Notes: generated by a model not told the origin, from the sequence alone. Numbered from the stretch's first letter, positions 39,601 to 52,951 are shown. The stretch is DNA of 64,000 nt from Nymphaea colorata (GCF_008831285.2 NC_045140.1:19590370-19654369); one strand, 5' to 3'. Numbers and translations are program-made.

Positions 39601-40499
39601 ACCAGTTCTTCACTCGTTCAGTGAATCATAAATCACTACAAGTAACACACAACATTGTACCAATCACCCTACGATATTAATAAACTTGGGTTGTCCACAG
39701 GTGAGCAACGGGAGTGACAGAGGCAAGGTTTAGCATAAGAGGTAATAGTGTACACAAGGAGTTCAAGAACGTTCCAAGATGAGGCTACAAAAGAGACTCG
39801 TGCTTCAATGCCAAGAACGCAATGAAGATCATTCAAGTCTTTGAAAGCAAATTAACTGACCCGTCCAATATTAAATAAAATAATGCACAAAGTTGGGATA
39901 ATTTCTATGTCTAAAGTGTCATCATGAAAAAGTGATGGGTAGGTTCAAGAACTGTGAAAAGCCTCTGCCAGCGTAGAGCTACACCGCTAAAACCAATCTC
40001 GTGGACCTTGATGAACACTAAATAAAGCTTTGCAAAGAGGGTAAACATGAGAGGCTAGCTAAACCATATACATAATTTCTTCAAAAGAAAATTTAAGAAA
40101 GCATTGTTTTACATCTAATTAACGGACGGGTCCTCTGGTTTTTGAGACTTTCTGACACTCAAGCTAGGGTTTTGAGACTCTATACACATTATGCCAACAG
40201 AAACACACTTGGGTATTAAACTCCTCAGCCTTGGATCAATTGTTGAAGGGGCTCGTGTTGGTCACCATTGATATCCATGCAGCAATTATGGGAGAATGAA
40301 GCAGAAAAGCCATTTGATTATATGAAGACAATGGTTAGTGATAAAGTAGGTTTCTCCTTTGCCTTTTGGCCGACGAAATTTATGAGTAGAAAATAAAATT
40401 ACAACGTAAAGAAGGACGTGAAATTCTGGCGAAAACGTCAGAAAAATATTTTCGTAATAAGGTGGAAGTATGGCCATCTGTAAGCGAGATGTTGCTGAA
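36677..40499. other. Gene-poor spacer downstream of the SPARK gene
   Basis: The SPARK 3' UTR should occupy the first few hundred bases. A 24-bp direct repeat occurs at 36950-36973 and 36987-37010. The frame at 38379-38975 lacks any motif and has poor coding character. Sequence at about 38700-39700 may be an old degraded repeat, but I found no LTR or terminal repeats. Confidence 0.4.
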
Positions 40500-41975
40500 T
40501 CATGAGCCACAGAAAATGTGGGCTTTTACTCCATGTAGTGTGGTTCCTTCTAGCCACGCAGCATGCCTCTCAGCGTATCCTTCATAAGCAAGAATACAGC
40601 TCTTTTTTAGCTTCTTCTCTAATTTCTTCCTTTTGAGATCCAATTTCAAATGAATAGTGGAGAACGGGAACAGCAACAGCACCTTAGGAAAAGCCACCTT
40701 AAGCTGCAGAAGTTGAAATAATGCAGACAATTAAAAAAAATATTCTTGCTGGTATTTTGTTAAATAGTGCAACAGCTGAAAAATTCTACTGAAGTGTTTT
40801 CACAATCTTGGTTGATGAGTGCAGTCATTTCCCTTTTGTGTAGTGGTCAGTTTTTTTTACAAATATCATACAATATAACGCGCCCAAATTCTCAAGATAC
40901 TGTCTAAGAAAAAAAAAACAGCACCAAAAAAGTTTAAAATGTGGCAATATTTTCCTTGTTCCACTGACATTTCCCCAAGATGTGACTCGATAAAAATAGA
41001 CCGTCATTTATCTCGGTTCGAACTTGAAAATTATAATAAACTGTATCGGCCTGAGCACCACGATCTGCAATCTACGGAACAGTAAAATCATACAACTATT
41101 AAACTAGCTACCATTCAGGGAAGAAGACCTTGACAGGCCTAATTTTAGCATCTCTGAAAAAACAAGATTGATTGTGAAAAGTAAGAGGGTAAAGAAGAAC
41201 GCAGGCAAAATTGTCAAACATGGTGTTGTTAGACCTGGTTCGACTAACAGCTCAGCAGTATACAAGTGGAAATTTGTGATGACAACACTAATATATGGAC
41301 CATTTAGATGATTTTGTAGCAACCAATCTGCTCTGGAATTCCACCACATCAGACCTCAGAAATGCGTGATTCCACCACATAGAGTTGGCAGAAGAACCTG
41401 TACATTTGCAGCGTCTCAGTATAGAGCAGCTATTCTCAATTGCGAATTTGGAGTTCCTAGAAGATGATCGTTAATAGAAATCCAGGACAATCCTGGACTT
41501 TACCACCCACTACTAATTTTTTGTTCTTTTGAGAAATGAAATATAAAGGCCTTAGCATGACCAGCAAGAAATCCAAGAGTCCTGGACAAACAGTACTTAA
41601 CTTTCACAAGCTAAAACACTCTGATCAGATCTCAAACGTGATGGCCGCTCACCAGTCATCGAAGAAGGACCTCTCTGCTGCCAACTTGTCAACTACTCTG
41701 TCGAGAGAAAAAGTTGCTGTGGCAACGGGCAACGAGTTGTTGCGAAGGAGAGGCGCATATTCTGTCAGATCTGCAAAGAAATGCGGCGAGTTTCGCGGCG
41801 ACGAGCGGCTGGATGGAGGCGAGAAAGGTGGTGACGGTGATGGGGAGGCAGAAAAGGAGTACCTCTGGTGGTCGGGGCCGGTGCTCACTGGCAGAGGGGA
41901 AGGAGGGGTAGGAGGAGACGACGTTGGGGAGCCACAATTTTCTCTCCTAGAGGAGAAGGGAGATTTGATCTCCAT
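40500..41975 (-). other. Candidate unrecognised multi-exon gene
   Basis: An ATG at 41975 opens a Ser/Pro-rich frame starting MEIKSPFSSRRENCG. It runs to FADLTEYAPLL, then LDRVVDKLAAERSFFDDW, ending at a strong GTGAGC donor (41652) or a stop one codon later. The N-terminus could be a plastid or mitochondrial targeting region. Downstream candidates are an exon at 41397-41355, which is phase-compatible, and a frame at about 40706-40500. The latter reads LKVAFPKVLLLFPFSTIH and later YEGYAERHAAW after a CTGCAG acceptor. Another short stretch near 41150-41108 reads DAKIRPVKVFFPEW but does not fit the phase. I do not recognise the protein. The structure is unproven. Confidence 0.3.
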
Positions 41976-41981
41976 GGACAC

Positions 41982-43315
41982 AAAACCTTTCCGCTTCAGG
42001 TTTTCGAAAAAACACCCGGGAACTCGTTCTCGTATTCCTTTTTCTTTCAGTTTGCCGGTTGCCTCAACTAACGGTCGTCTCCAACGGTCAAACGCACGGT
42101 CTACTGGATCAACCGGCCGATCGACCTACTAATCCTTCGACCAAACCAAGCAACTCACTTTGTTCTCTCATGAAAAACTGGCTGCCTGACTTCATTAATG
42201 TGTTGATATAACAAGGAAGTGAGTTCTCTTTTCTCCACTTAAGAGATGACCATGCTTTCTCCTCCCTTCTTTGCTGCCCTCAAGCAATATTCCTAATGAG
42301 TAATTAATTGCCAGTTAATGCAGGCGATGTTTTCTAAGTTGCAGTCTATTTTCTTTTCATCAAGGACCTCCGACTCTGGCTACCAACTTGGAGCGGAGCT
42401 TGGACATTTAAGCTAAGAGGCACTAATTCAAGAGTATTCATATTTTTAAGGGCACCACTATATATAAATGAGCAGCAAATTACAAATTGAATGCATCAAC
42501 AAAAAAAGGGAAATTTTATGGTGCTAATGTGGTCAACTGCCCACAGATGCTCACATTGATCCAGATATACTATGATGTTTTCACTTTTCCTCAAAATTTT
42601 ATCGAACTTGGCATTTGAAAAAGCTATTCCTTTATGTATTTTCTTATTTTGTATCTTGTACTGGTAGATATCTTGGCAAAAATTAAGTTTGCCGGGCTTG
42701 ATTTGGCTACAAATTTACAAGACGATGTATAACGTGGAAAAACACCAAGAGTCTTGAATCGCGTCTAGCTTTGGTAATTACAAGAATAGATTTGAAAATA
42801 AAGCTGGAGTTGGAGAAGTTAGCTAATGACAAAAAACAGAGGAAGGGCGACGGTAGAATATTGACATTAGTATTACTGATGGGAGTTGGGCAGGTCTACT
42901 GGCGCGGCTCAAGAAGCTGCTCTATTGAAGACTACACTGACGATCGTCGCCGAGTTTACCCCACCTCTGCCGCTAAGTCAACTTCGCGTCGGAACAACTG
43001 AACAAGGAAAGCCACTTCACCAAAAGGGCGCCGTCGATTCCAGGGCTTCCCCACTCTCGAGCTGCTGCTTCACAGGAACAAATTAGACCATGGGCAGGCA
43101 CAAATCGGCGGTGATTCACCGGAACGTCGGCAGGGACAAGTCGGAGAGATAGCAGATCAACTCGATCGGTGAGTCGACTTCCAGATTTGCTGCTTGCTTC
43201 TCCTCCTCTTCACTTTTCTTCTTCAAAATCAAAACCACCTCCATTGGAAAAAGATGTTGCACTATAAGGCGCTGCTTCGTCCTCGGTAGCCCTCTTTCCC
43301 TCGGAAGAATACTGT
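41982..43315. other. Spacer before the polygalacturonase cluster
   Basis: No gene is supported. The stretch 42890-43200 is GC-richer, with short overlapping frames on + that have no motif. It could include a promoter or 5' UTR of something not visible to me. Confidence 0.35.
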
Positions 43316-44020
43316 GTGACTCTATTGGACTCTGGTGGCGTCGAAGGTTCCTATCCTAATTTTGGTTCTTGTTACTTACGAGATTTATCCTTCATTTTTA
43401 TCCCTTGGTATGGTTCAGGATTTCTCCAGACAGTTGCTGAAGGGCAGGACTCCTTTACTCCAATCAGTTCCAAGATAAACTGTGGATGGGGACGCATGTT
43501 TATGAGAGGGCAGTGGAACAGATTCGAACCATATCTACAGTTTATCATATTCGCCTTTTTAGATGTTCTCAGATTTGAATTGAATGAAAAAAAATCATAC
43601 CCGAATCAGAATCGGAAATATAAATTTCACAATGTGAATTCAATCCGAATCTGTTATTTGAATTCACATCCGAATTGGAATCTGAATTTTAAATTGAATC
43701 TGACCAACTCTCAAAATATAAGCACATTGGATAAAGGATATTTATTTAACACCAAATCCGATTCAAATCAGAATACGATCTGATATTTCTGTATATCTAA
43801 ATCCAAATCCAATTTAATGTCATATCTTAAATCCAAATCGGATCTGATTTTTAAATAGTAATATTTTTTTTTTCTACATCCAACTTTTTCAGAATGGTTA
43901 AGTCATATATTTGTTCAATCTCCGCTTCGTTCTTCACTTGGTACAGAATTGTCTTCAGATCATACAAAACTGAGGAAGGCCCAATCAACTTGAAACTCAA
44001 ATTTAGTCCATTTTCAAAAG
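43316..44020. repeat. Spacer repeat, copy 1 (matches 49340-50130)
   Basis: This segment and 49340-50130 share the string CAGGACTCCTTTACTCCAAT and then a long AT-rich run of degenerate TTTGAATTCAAATCCGAA-like words. It marks one edge of the roughly 6-kb block that was duplicated together with the polygalacturonase gene. Confidence 0.75.
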
Positions 44021-45283
44021 GATAGCAGTACAGAGTGGTCGATCATTTTATTCAGAGTTGGTCGGGCAGGTTTACTGTGTAGGTCTGTAGTCTTTTTTTT
44101 TTTTTTGGAATTAATCTATATGCAAATGGTACAGCTGAGGAACTTTGGCTCATCAATCTATATGTCATGATAAGCTCTTGAAAGCAAGAAAAAATACCAT
44201 CAAGTTGTTAGTAGTATTTTCAAGGCGCTACGGCCAATATCGGTCCGGACGATACTATTCATTGAGCCAGATGTGATAAGATTCAGCTAGCGATATTCGG
44301 TTCATGTGATCAGTTGAGCCAACAAAACGGGTCATATTCTATTTGACTCAGATAATTCATGCGTGCGGGTTTTAAGAAAACTACTTTCACCTTCAATTTT
44401 CCTCTTTGACCACAAGTTTTTGACCTTGGAAAAAAGAAGAAGAAAAAATCAACCTTAAAGGGAGAATTTCATTACTGTTCTCTGGATTACCACCAACCTC
44501 ATGACAGACACCTAAAAACTAAATGACAGCATTGACAGGTAGTTGGCAGCATAATGATGGAATAAGCATAATACCATAACTCTTGCTTGAAGAATATACT
44601 TTATTTTTTCCTTTGTCTCAAACAGGTCGTGTATATACATATATCACAATAGAAGAATATGCTTGAAGCTTTGAAGGAAAGGTTAGCTGACCAACCATAA
44701 CAGGGACGACCTCGTAGGTATTGATGTTTAGATCGTCAGATTGATTGTCTCGTGTTCTTATGGTCTAAAGCTTTGAGTTTTCCAATACTTTTTGAATAAT
44801 TCTATTCCATGATAAACATCAGGGCCTATATATCCTCTGTGACAGTCGGATTGATTGCTTTCTAAAGTAATGTACCAGTTTCAGAAGACCTTACGTTAGT
44901 CAAATTTGCACGTTATCGTTAAGAAATGACAAGGGTGGCCTAGTTGTAGAAAAGGGCAAATCCAAACCTCTCGTTATATATTGTCAGAACATATGGGAAG
45001 CAAGCACGAACATCTAAAATTTTTGTTGCGCCCTTGATCAACTTCACTTCACCAGCCAAGAACAATAGAAACGTCTCAAATATTTGCCGTCCCATCAGTT
45101 TTCTCCATATAAAAATGCACCGTCAAGTTAATATCAAACAACAATGCTCAAATTTATTTCCCTTTTTGAACTATAATTTTTGTATACATCCATGTTATTG
45201 AAAGAACACTGCAAGAATATCAATTTCTTTTTTTTTTTATCATTTACTTATACAAATCAATAAATTAATTAAATGGGCGCCCT
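44021..45283. other. 3' flank of polygalacturonase gene 1
   Basis: No gene is seen. The last 250 bp (about 45030-45283) match the 3' flanks of gene 2 (about 51030-51209) and gene 3 (about 63600-63794). Confidence 0.6.
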
Positions 45284-46929
45284 TCAATTATTGGAGACGA
45301 ATGCCATAAGTCGACGGTTGGAGCCACCCGATGACTGAAGGCAACTGGATGGGACCATCGTGCCAGTTGCACTTCCAAATGCATGTTCACAGGAGGACTT
45401 AGCAGGTTGGCCCTTGTATGTCAGCTGCACATTCGCCATACTGATCCCTTGGCAAGGTGCACTTGCGCTGCATGAGAAATCAACAGCCACTTGAGTTGCT
45501 GATGTTCCCTTGATGTTCTTGTATACCACATTTGAGATCTTGACTCCAGAATTCTGTAAATGCCAACAAATTAATAGCCATAAGATGAACATTAGCAGCA
45601 TTTGATGATTAATCTTAACCCCCTTTGGTTTGAAAATAAGATGAGAAAGTTCTCATTATAGCTATAAAAGTTGCGTTTTGTTTTGTAATTTAAAGTTGTA
45701 AGACAAGGAAATTAAGTAGTGATAGCTACCTCAGTGGGGCATCCTTCATTGTGAGGACAGTAATGCTGGTCTATTATGATGGGGTTCTTCACATTGTCCA
45801 TCGTCGCACCATCAAACACGATTTGTTTAGCAAAACTGTTGCTACTTCTTTCCCATGATTTTATTCTCAGCCCGTTTGTTGTACCACTAAATGCCACGTT
45901 CTTCACAGTAACATTCTGCACCCCAGCTTCGTTAGCACTTTTCCCAAGGCTCCCGATACTGTCATTCAACAATAGACATTCTTTTTAGCAGAAGACAAAC
46001 ACATATGTATAGTAGTGAGCATGCAAATTAATCTCTCCGGCATTTCTTAATCTGTCTCTTAAACATACATATGTTTACCTTATACCATGGCCAGGTCCAC
46101 AAGTGACTTTCTCTATCCATAGATTTTGTGTGCCCTGACCAATGGATATGCAATCGTCTCCGGTCTTGATATAAGTGTTTGTGATGGTAACACCAGACGA
46201 CTGCTCCACGTGTATCCCATCTGTGTTGGGACTAGTGGCTGCGGACTGAATATTCAGCCGATCCACTTGCACGTTGCTGCTCGTGTCGATCACAATGTTG
46301 AAAAGTTCACTGTTCAGAGAGGTGAATCCCTTCAATTTAATATCTTTGGCATCATTGAAGACGAGCGACTGAAACAAAGAATAAGAATAAGGTCATTCTC
46401 ATGCACTAAATCAACAAGAGAGAGAGTGAGAAAGAAGGAAGCTAGCTGTTGGATTAATAAGCAGTGCTGAACTTACTCTTGCCCCATCAGGACAGTTCGT
46501 CTTCTGTGCCTTGCATTCCCACAACGCTGAACCCTTGGCATCCAGTTGGCCTCCTTGGAAGGTCAGTCCCTGAACATTTTTGAACTTGAGCCAGTACCCT
46601 GCTGCCTCATATAGATTGTAGTCCGACGAAGCAACCAAGTTGCCGTCGATCTGAACAACAGTACTTTTGCTCTTGCAAGGGCCAGTGAACATGGTGGGGT
46701 GAAGCAAGAAGGAGCCGGAGGGCACGTACATGGTTACTGCTGCATCCGACTGAGCACACACCGCTGACCATGCCTTGAGAAATGCTGCACTGTTGTCCGT
46801 GGCTCCATCTGCTTTAGCACCATAGCTCAAGACATTGTAGGTTGCTGCTCCATCCGTTGAATGGAGAAAGAAGCTGGAGAGAAAGAAAAGGGAAAAGAGA
46901 ATGGTACTAATGTGAATGGCGTTGGCCAT
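45284..46929 (-). CDS. GH28 polygalacturonase 1, 4 exons, 413 aa
   Basis: This enzyme cuts alpha-1,4-galacturonan of pectin and is secreted to the cell wall. The exons are 46929-46477, 46368-46079, 45958-45730 and 45553-45284, summing to 1242 nt with agreeing phases. A signal peptide occupies about residues 1-27 ([20 protein letters not shown] start). All GH28 motifs are present: NTD (199-201), DD (222-223, in GDDCISIG), GHG (244-246, in CGPGHGISIG) and RIK (279-281). C-terminal cysteines are present. Length and motifs fit the pollen or exo-polygalacturonase clade, an assignment I hold loosely. It is the first of three tandem copies on this strand. Confidence 0.96.
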
Positions 46930-47049
46930 GAGCTTATATATCTATGGTAGATATATAATTAAGCTGTGTATATGAACTTGGATTGAGGAGAAGGGCTGTT
47001 TCTCTGAAGTGGTTGTGGTTATGGATGGAAAGGTGTAGCTCTTCATGGC

Positions 47050-47061
47050 TATATATATATA
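47050..47061 (-). promoter_or_regulatory. TATA box of polygalacturonase 1
   Basis: A TATATATATATA run lies about 120 bp upstream of the ATG. The same element precedes gene 2. Upstream similarity between the two promoters extends to about 47310 and 53200, where it stops. Confidence 0.55.
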
Positions 47062-47310
47062 CACCATCTAGGCAGGTTTCAGTTGGCTTCTGGCAACAGA
47101 GGTATAGCTGACCACGTACTCCAGCCTTCTATACTTTGATAATGTTCACACACGCGGATGAGTTCAAAATAGAAAACTTGTTCGATTAGTAATTCAAAAG
47201 ATAGATGCAAGTCAGAGACTTTTTAACGATTAATTGTCCTCATTTTGTCGTTGTTTTCCTAATTCGGTCCAAACAATATCACTTGCAAGGTAATATTGCT
47301 GTCCGGAATG

Positions 47311-48770
47311 ACGTTTGTGGTTATTATTTCAGAAACAATCCTTCACTTGTCCTGAAATTTTTTGTTATAATTCACTTAGAATTAATTCTGTTTCGTGCAA
47401 GCTTTTGAAAGAAATAGGTACACGAAGACGATTTTATTTTCATTTAAAGCCTTTTTCATGGAAAAGGATAATATATAATAAACTAAAAATTTCAGTACAT
47501 CTTTCGAAATTATATATATTATTCTCTCCGCTTAAGAGTTCTCAATCTCGTTTAATTTGACTATAAGTGCGATGTCTTTTATCAAGGACTTCAAAAATAT
47601 TGTAAGTTTGTTTCTTAAAGCTAGGGTGGTTAAGCTGCGTCATAAATGGTGACGGCTAAAACCTCTTGTTTGACCATTCTATGCGTTACAAGTTCAAACG
47701 ATCATCAAATTTTATTTAATTTACGTAAGAGAACTTGTTTTATACGTTGACCTTATTCTTTTGCAAATTTGAGTTTATAACGTATCAAATTTTTAGAAAA
47801 TCAAATTTTTACGCGTAAAGTTTTAAAATTTGAGTTTAATCTATATATTAAAATTTAAAAAATTATATTTTGACTATATTAAAAATTCGAAACGATAATT
47901 TGGTACCTGATGCATATATGATCGATGGATAAAATTTTGACTTTGTGGTACCGTGGAAGCTTTGACCATGAGCTGCACAACAACGTCGGACGTCATTCTT
48001 AAAGGCGATCTTATGTAGAAGTACGACATCGATCGAATATTAGACGACAAGCACCTCTGTTGGACATGCACGTGGAACACTAGATCTCAATTAAATTTGA
48101 CGACTATTTCTCTAATTTACATGGACAATTAATTCATACACACTATCAGTTTATTTATTTAAAGAAGAACAGTTAGTGTCTTTCAATAACTTAGTTCAGC
48201 TACATTTATATGTCCTCATCTTCTCTTAGATAGTAATGTACATTTAAGGACCATACCACGTATGATGTGCAACCTGATCCTAATGCGTATGTTTGTTCGA
48301 CGTCATCCAGAGCATTCTGGATTGAATGGGCATTGCAGTGCAGTTTGAATATTTGCGGGACAACAAACAACTAGGCGTGATGGTTTCATTAATGACTAAA
48401 TCGGTACACGCCCAGACGCTGAAATGGAATTTTAACGTACCCATGTAATTGTTTTATGAAAAACTATGGAATTTCTTCTCGAGGGGTAAATAGTGTTTCG
48501 TAAGCTGATCAAGAAGTCGATCTGTAAGTTGATTCTAAAAATGTATAAAAATACTAATTGTTCTATGGCTGAAACCATATTTGAGTTGATTACTAGGCCT
48601 TCTTTCATGTGGATATCACATCTTCGTGGTCATCTAGCTTTGTGCTAGGTTTCAGAAGCATCCGTATCTTTTCAATATTTATAAGTATGGGTAACCATAA
48701 TTTAACTTAGTCTAGACCTTATAAGAGTACTGAGTGTGTCATGGAAAAATCTCCTTTTTGAAAGCTTCTA
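47311..48770. repeat. Duplicated spacer, copy 1
   Basis: No gene is seen. The part 47405-48370 resembles 53480-54500 and, again, 54780-55600. Shared cues are GTCTTTT followed by CATGGAAAA and GATAATATATAATAAA-like strings, and the TGACGTCATTC-type word. The part 48590-48770 closely matches 55790-55960 (string TTTAACTTAGTCTAGACC). Confidence 0.75.
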
Positions 48771-49340
48771 GATTGGAGTGACAAGAGGTGAGACATTGAA
48801 AACCTTACCCAGGAGCCAAGAGGGCACACATGATGTGGAAATTGAGGGCCGAAAACCATGAGAAAGTCTGAATTTCATTTAAAAACTTTACTCAAGAGGC
48901 GATATATATACTCCGGGATGGGAGCCAGACGGTCACAAGAAGAAGGAAGAGAGAAATCAAGTGGCACTAGTTACTTGTATTGGGTTCTTAAAGAAATGCG
49001 TTCAACATCAAGTTGATGCACTTTGAACTACGAGTTTGTAGACATGCTGCGTGTTATTGGATTGGCATTAGAAAATGTCGACAGATTTTGGATGACCGAA
49101 GCCACAATCCTCCTCGTGCCTTGATATTGCTCAGTATGATGATGATCACAAGTCACTAAGAAGCTTGTTACTTGAGGGAAGCATTGGGATCTAAGTATAA
49201 GAGGAAAGTAATCTCCTTTAAGGGTTGGTGCAATGGATGGACCATGAGTTGGTAGGCAGTCAGTTTCTATTTTGAATCATCAAGATACAAACTCATTGTA
49301 CTGGAGGGACCCAAGTTGAAGCATTGAGGACGATAGTCCT
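48771..49340. other. Block-specific spacer
   Basis: This stretch has no counterpart that I can see in the other cluster blocks, and no recognised gene. It may be an insertion, but I found no terminal repeats. Confidence 0.35.
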
Positions 49341-50130
49341 CGTAATTTCAGTTTGAATGAGACTCCAATATTGGACCCCAGTGGAGTCGCTGCTTTCCCT
49401 AACTTGATTCTTGTTACTTATGAGACCTCTTCATTTTTGTCCCTTGGTAGGTTTCTGAACTTCTTCAGACAATTGCTGGTGGGCACTGGGCAGGACTCCT
49501 TTACTCCAATCAGTCCTAAGGCGAATGTGGTCATTGGGGCACAATTTTATGAAAGGCACAGATTAGTGCATTTGGAATCTAGGGATGTCAATGAATGAGA
49601 TTGAAATTGGATGTACTCTTAACTGCTTTTTTGGATGTTCACATATTCACATTCGAACTCAGATTTACATACAAATGAAGAAAAGTCATATTCCAACCTG
49701 AATCTGGAAACTGATTTCAAGTTTTTGAATCTGATCCAAATCTGTTATTTGAATTCACATCTGAATTCAAATTTGATTTTTGAACCAAATCTGGCTTACT
49801 TTCAAAATAAAAGGGTATTGGATATAAGATAATTATATAACACTAACTCTGATCTGAACTGATAGGATGATTATGTATATTCAAATTCGATCCGATTTAA
49901 TTTCATAAACCCTAATCCAATTTTTTTAATCGGACATTAAATTTAATTCTATATCCATTTTTTTTGAAATGGTTTAGTCAGATATCTGATCCAAAATAGA
50001 TATATTGACATTCCCACTGGAATCACATCTCTGGTTCGTTCTTAACTTGGTTCATAATGGTCTTCAAAATACACAAAACCGGGTAAGTCCCAAATCAATT
50101 TGAAACTCATATTTATCCCATTTTCAAAGT
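49341..50130. repeat. Spacer repeat, copy 2 (matches 43316-44020)
   Basis: This is the second copy of the block-edge repeat described at 43316. It includes degenerate TTGAATTCAAAT-like words. The open frames here are not genes. Confidence 0.75.
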
Positions 50131-51209
50131 GAACATATAGCTTTGAAAATGATGATTCTGGCGATTAAATGTAATCCAGCCATCTCACCAATGTTTTACA
50201 ATTAGGTTGTTCGGGTCATGGTTGATCTTGTTTTGGCCTTGTAGAAAGCAAAATCCTGTTTAGCTGTTTTGCAGAGCCTGCATGCATTGCCCTTGATTTC
50301 GTTCATGTGCTCAAAATTGAATTACTTACTTCACTTGACTTAGACAATTAATTAATAGTAACATCTCATTTCATAGCTATCATTTCAAGTGCCATCAGAT
50401 GTGCCTGAAATTCGTAGCTACAATTTCAAGTGCAGGCCTCCACTTTTCCAGATTCCTTAGTAGGAGCCTCATCACTTTTATGCCGGCAATTGTAAATCAC
50501 TAATTATCGCATAACCAAGCTTTTTGTTTCGAGCTATTGAAGGAAAAGACACAGGAAGGAACAGCTTTACTAGCTCGCCCGACGGCACTAAATCCGAGCT
50601 TGTTTACTCAGGTTTTGAAGCAATCCTAAATCCTAATGATAGGAGAAAGGAAAGCAGTTTAGACCTCCCGTCGAATTGCTGAGCAACTGCAACACTAATT
50701 AAGCACCGTGATTGTTTTGTTAATCAATATGTAGGCCCAGTGCGAAACCAATCTTATTTTGTTCAACTCCACAATATTGATAGAAAAGTGAAAATGATCT
50801 CACGTGCATATGAGGAGACGGTCAATGGAAATTAGATTCTTGAGATGCTGAGTTGACACGGATTACCCGAGATGGATCGTCTTCCTTTTCTTTTCGTACT
50901 CTATTTTCGGCATGGTGATTTGTCTATCCTTTCCTTTCTGCACTGATGTTGTGGCATTAATCCTCTCATATCTGACAATTATGTCGTGTATGAACGCAAC
51001 TTGTTCTCACCATGTATAAATGAGCGGTATCAAGTTTCTCAATATATACATGCACCATCAAGTGAATACCAAACAACGATGCACAAATTTATTTTCCTTT
51101 CGGTATTTTTTGTATACATCCACGTTATTGAAAGCACAAAAGAATAACAATTTCTTTTATTCGTATCATTTGCTTACACAAATCAATTAATTAAATAAAT
51201 GGGCGCCGT
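50131..51209. repeat. 3' spacer of polygalacturonase 2, holding the empty copia target
   Basis: This spacer matches 56456-56722 joined to 62060-62640. At 50480-50484 it keeps a single ATGCC where the other copy carries the second copia element between two ATGCC repeats. No gene is seen in it. Confidence 0.9.
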
Positions 51210-52807
51210 TCAATTGTTGGAGACGAAAGCCATAAGTCGACGGTTGGAGCTGCTCGATGATTGCAGGCAACTGGATGGAACCATTGTGCCAGTTGCACTT
51301 CCGAATGCATGTTCACAGGAGGACTTAGCAGGCTGGCCCTTGTATGTCAGCTGCACATTCGCCATACTGATCCCTTGGCAAGGTGCACTTGCGCTGCATG
51401 AGAAATCAACCGCCACTTGAGTTGCTGATGTTCCATTGATGTTCTTGTACACCACATTCGAGATCTTGACTCCAGAATTCTGCAAATGACAACAAATTAA
51501 TAGCCATTTTAATGAAGATTGGCAGCATTTTGATCATGAATTTTAAAATTAAAATCTTAACCCCCATTGGTTTGATAATAATACAAGAAAGTTCCCAATA
51601 TAGCTACCTCAGTGGGGCATCCTTCATTGTGAGGACAGTAATGCTGGTCTATTATGATGGGGTTCTTCACATTGTCCATTGTCGCACCATCAAACAAGAT
51701 TTGTTTAGCAAAGCCGTTGCTACTTCTTTCCCAAGATTTTATTCTCAACCCGTTTGTTGTACCACTAAATGCCACGTTCTTCACAGTAACATTCTGCACC
51801 CCAGCTTCGTTTGCACTTTTCCCAAGGCTCCCGATACTGTCATTCAACAATAGATATTCTTTTTAGCAGAAGACAAACACGTATGTATAGTAGTGAGCAT
51901 GCAAATTAATCTCTCCGGCATTTCTTAATTTGTCTCTTAAACATACATATGTTTACCTTATACCATGGCCAGGTCCACAAGTGACTTTCTCTATCCTTAG
52001 ATTTTGTGTGCCCTGACCAATGGATATGCAATCATCTCCCGTCTTGATATAAGTGTTTGTGATGGTAACACCAGACGACTGCTCCACGTGTATCCCATCT
52101 GTGTTGGGACTAGTGGCTGCGGACTGAATATTCAGCCCATCCACTTGCACGTTGCTGCTCGTGTCGATCACAATGTTGAAAAGTTCACTGTTCAGAGAGG
52201 TGAATCCCTTCAATTTAATATCTTTGGCATCATTGAAGACGAGCGACTGAAACAAAGAATAAGAATAAGGTCATTCTCATGCACTAAATCAACAAGAGAG
52301 AGAGTGAGAAAGAAGGAAGCTAGCTGTTGGATTAATAAGCAGTGCTGAACTTACTCTTGCCCCATCAGGACAGTTCGTCTTCTGTGCCTTGCATTCCCAC
52401 AACGCTGAACCCTTGGCATCCAGTTGGCCTCCTTGGAAGGTCAGTCCCTGAACATTTTTGAATTTGAGCCAGTAACCTGCTGCCTCATATAGATTGTAGT
52501 CCGACGAAGCAACCAAGTTGCCGTCGATCTGAACAACAGTACTTTTGCTCTTGCAAGGGCCAGTGAACATGGTGGGGTGAAGCAAGAAGGAGCCGGAGGG
52601 CACGTACATGGTTACTGCTGCATCCGATTGAGCACACACTGCTGACCATGCCTTGAGAAATGCTGCACTGTTGTCTGTGGCTCCATCTGCTTTAGCACCA
52701 TAGCTCAAGACATTGTAGGTTGCTGCTCCATCCGTTGAATGGAGAAAGAAGCTGGAGAGAATGAAAAGGGAAAAGAGAATGGTACTAACGTGAATGTCGT
52801 TGGCCAT
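51210..52807 (-). CDS. GH28 polygalacturonase 2, 4 exons, 413 aa
   Basis: The exons are 52807-52355, 52246-51957, 51836-51608 and 51479-51210, 1242 nt in total, with the same phases as gene 1. I start at MANDIHVST, matching MANAIHIST of gene 1, rather than two codons earlier. All four GH28 motifs and the signal peptide are intact. I count 10 amino-acid differences from gene 1, three of them in the signal peptide and none in a catalytic motif. Introns 1 and 2 are equal in length to those of gene 1. Intron 3 is shorter (128 versus 176 bp). Both copies look functional. Confidence 0.96.
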
Positions 52808-52938
52808 GAGCAACTATATCTATGGAAGATATATAAGATTAAGCTGTGTATATGAACTTGGATTGAGAAGAAAGGTTGTTTCTCTGCAGTGGTTGTGGAC
52901 CTTGTGGCTGTGGATGGGAATGGCTCGCTCTTCATGGC

Positions 52939-52951
52939 TATATATATATAC
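52939..52951 (-). promoter_or_regulatory. TATA box of polygalacturonase 2
   Basis: A TATATATATATA run lies about 132 bp upstream of the ATG, in the same context as in gene 1. Confidence 0.55.

Noticed and set aside
41108..41150. Exon-like DAKIRPVKVFFPEW stretch on -
   Set aside because: Joining it to the upstream candidate exon creates a stop codon at the junction, so I did not include it in a gene model.
41536..42132. 198-codon plus-strand frame
   Set aside because: The composition fits a GC-rich antisense shadow of the minus-strand candidate at 41975-41653.
46126..46470. 114-codon plus-strand frame, repeated at 52004-52348
   Set aside because: It lies antisense to polygalacturonase exon 2 and intron 1. 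It is conserved only because the genes are duplicated.
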